Assembly (NCBI GenBank): GCA_023489135.1
Contig: JAMDCE010000001.1
Coordinates: forward strand, 1-6,157
Origin: Chloroflexota bacterium
GTDB lineage: Bacteria; Chloroflexota; Chloroflexia; JAMDCE01
Length of the DNA: 6,157 bases
Direction: 5' to 3'
The notes beneath the pieces are model-generated. The model was not told where the DNA came from and made no database searches. It worked only from the letters and a program-made list of their open reading frames with translations. A program made the translations under genes and the position numbers. Positions 5,558 through 6,157 of the stretch are shown here, piece by piece (the stretch's first letter is position 1; each line of letters starts with the position of its first letter).

Positions 5558-6157
5558 ATGGGACGCTATAAGTGGGTCATCAGGCTCGGCGGACTAGGAC
5601 TGTTTGGATTGGTCCTGTGGCGAGCCGACGTTGGGAAGATTATCAGCACCCTCAGCAAGGTAGATCCGCTCCTGGTGACGCTGTCGGTGGTGCTGGTGGT
5701 ACCGTTTGTAATCCTGAAGGCCTGGCGTTGGCAAGTGATCCTTCGCAGCTTCGGCATCAAGATTTCCGCAGCCGAGGCAAGTCAACTGTATGCTATAGGG
5801 CTATCGGCGGGGGCCTTCACGCCAGGGCAGGCTGGAGATGCGCTCAAGGCCTGGTATCTGAAGAAGATGGGCCACGGTCTGAGCGTGCCGCTAATCAGCA
5901 CCGTCGTGGATCGGCTTTTCGATCTCACGGTAATCCTCTGCTTTGCCCTGACCGGAGTCTTCGTGTTCTGGCGTATCTTTCGCAGTGAGGCTGTCGTTTT
6001 GGTGGCGCTGTTAGCCGTTCTCGCGGCGCTACTCGTGGTCCTGAGCAACCGGCGTTGGCGAAACGGATTGGTAAGGAGTTTCGTGAATTACGTTTTCCCG
6101 AGAAAGCTCAAGGAGACGCTGGGAGAACGTGACGCCTATGCTCAGTTGGGCCGGCTT
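5558..6157 (+). CDS. Flippase-like multi-span membrane protein (LPG_synthase_TM / UPF0104, AglD-like), 3'-truncated
   Basis: The frame is open for exactly 200 codons from ATG 5558 to the window end; family members have roughly 300-350 residues. The product starts MGRYKWVIRLGGLGLFGLVLW. Hydrophobic segments lie at about 7-21, 38-58, 112-138 and 145-163. Family hallmarks are KAWRWQVIL (54-62), FTPGQAGDALKAWYLK (87-102, the PGxxGD...K signature) and VVDRLFDL (116-123, the ER/DRxxDL signature). Proteins of this family are linked to lipid and glycolipid handling: the MprF flippase domain and archaeal AglD. Beside GT2 enzymes they are often annotated as flippase-like, but the direct activity is usually unproven. 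It starts 3 bases after the GT2 stop, with only a weak GAGGGAC-like site upstream, so coupling to that gene is likely. Confidence 0.85.
   Translation, partial: MGRYKWVIRLGGLGLFGLVLWRADVGKIISTLSKVDPLLVTLSVVLVVPFVILKAWRWQVILRSFGIKISAAEASQLYAIGLSAGAFTPGQAGDALKAWYLKKMGHGLSVPLISTVVDRLFDLTVILCFALTGVFVFWRIFRSEAVVLVALLAVLAALLVVLSNRRWRNGLVRSFVNYVFPRKLKETLGERDAYAQLGRL

Noticed and set aside
5572..5988. 138-codon + strand frame near the end of the window
   Set aside because: It overlaps the flippase-like frame starting at 5558, which is open to the window end and has family signatures; the alternative frame has none.

Overview
The window is a piece of a bacterial chromosome with moderately high GC content. 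All convincing genes lie on the + strand, several with GTG starts. It reads as a cell-envelope glycan or glycolipid gene cluster interrupted by a small IS200-like (REP-associated) transposase and its palindromic repeats. The style of the first gene, a membrane anchor followed by a long secreted tail ending in a beta-sandwich with the LTLYW...PTGNYWLRVGIY pattern, together with the DPM1-like glycosyltransferases and the GGCGAGC-type palindromes, suggests a Chloroflexota (Chloroflexi) genome, possibly metagenomic. This assignment rests on recognition of protein style and was not tested by a search.

Layout. (1) 2-1639: the C-terminal part of a large membrane protein, probably a polyprenyl-phosphate-sugar-dependent (GT39/PMT-like) glycosyltransferase; its 5' end lies outside the window. 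(2) 1640-2814: an accessory island. It holds a 314-base gene-free stretch, a REP-associated tyrosine transposase (RAYT, Y1/IS200-like) at 1975-2568, and several copies of a GGCGAGC-loop-GCTCGCC palindrome: one before the transposase, one inside its reading frame, one clear and one decayed copy after it. An extended -10 promoter candidate sits between the last palindrome and the next gene. (3) 2815-6157: a tightly packed run of genes. In order they are a soluble DPM1-like GT2 glycosyltransferase, a 31-codon remnant of an NAD-dependent sugar epimerase, a SAM methyltransferase, a four-helix EmrE/ArnE-like transporter, a second GT2 with two C-terminal membrane helices (GtrB/DPM1 type), and the start of a multi-span flippase-like protein of the LPG_synthase_TM/UPF0104 family, cut by the window end.

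How the genes may work together (inference): the two GT2 enzymes could load sugars onto a polyprenyl phosphate on the cytoplasmic face. The EmrE/ArnE-like protein, and possibly the flippase-like protein, could help move the lipid-linked sugar across the membrane. A GT39-type transferase such as the first gene could then use it outside. The methyltransferase may modify a sugar or lipid intermediate. The main signs of genome remodelling are the transposase carrying its own repeat inside its coding frame, and the epimerase gene reduced to its NAD-binding start and joined directly to the methyltransferase.
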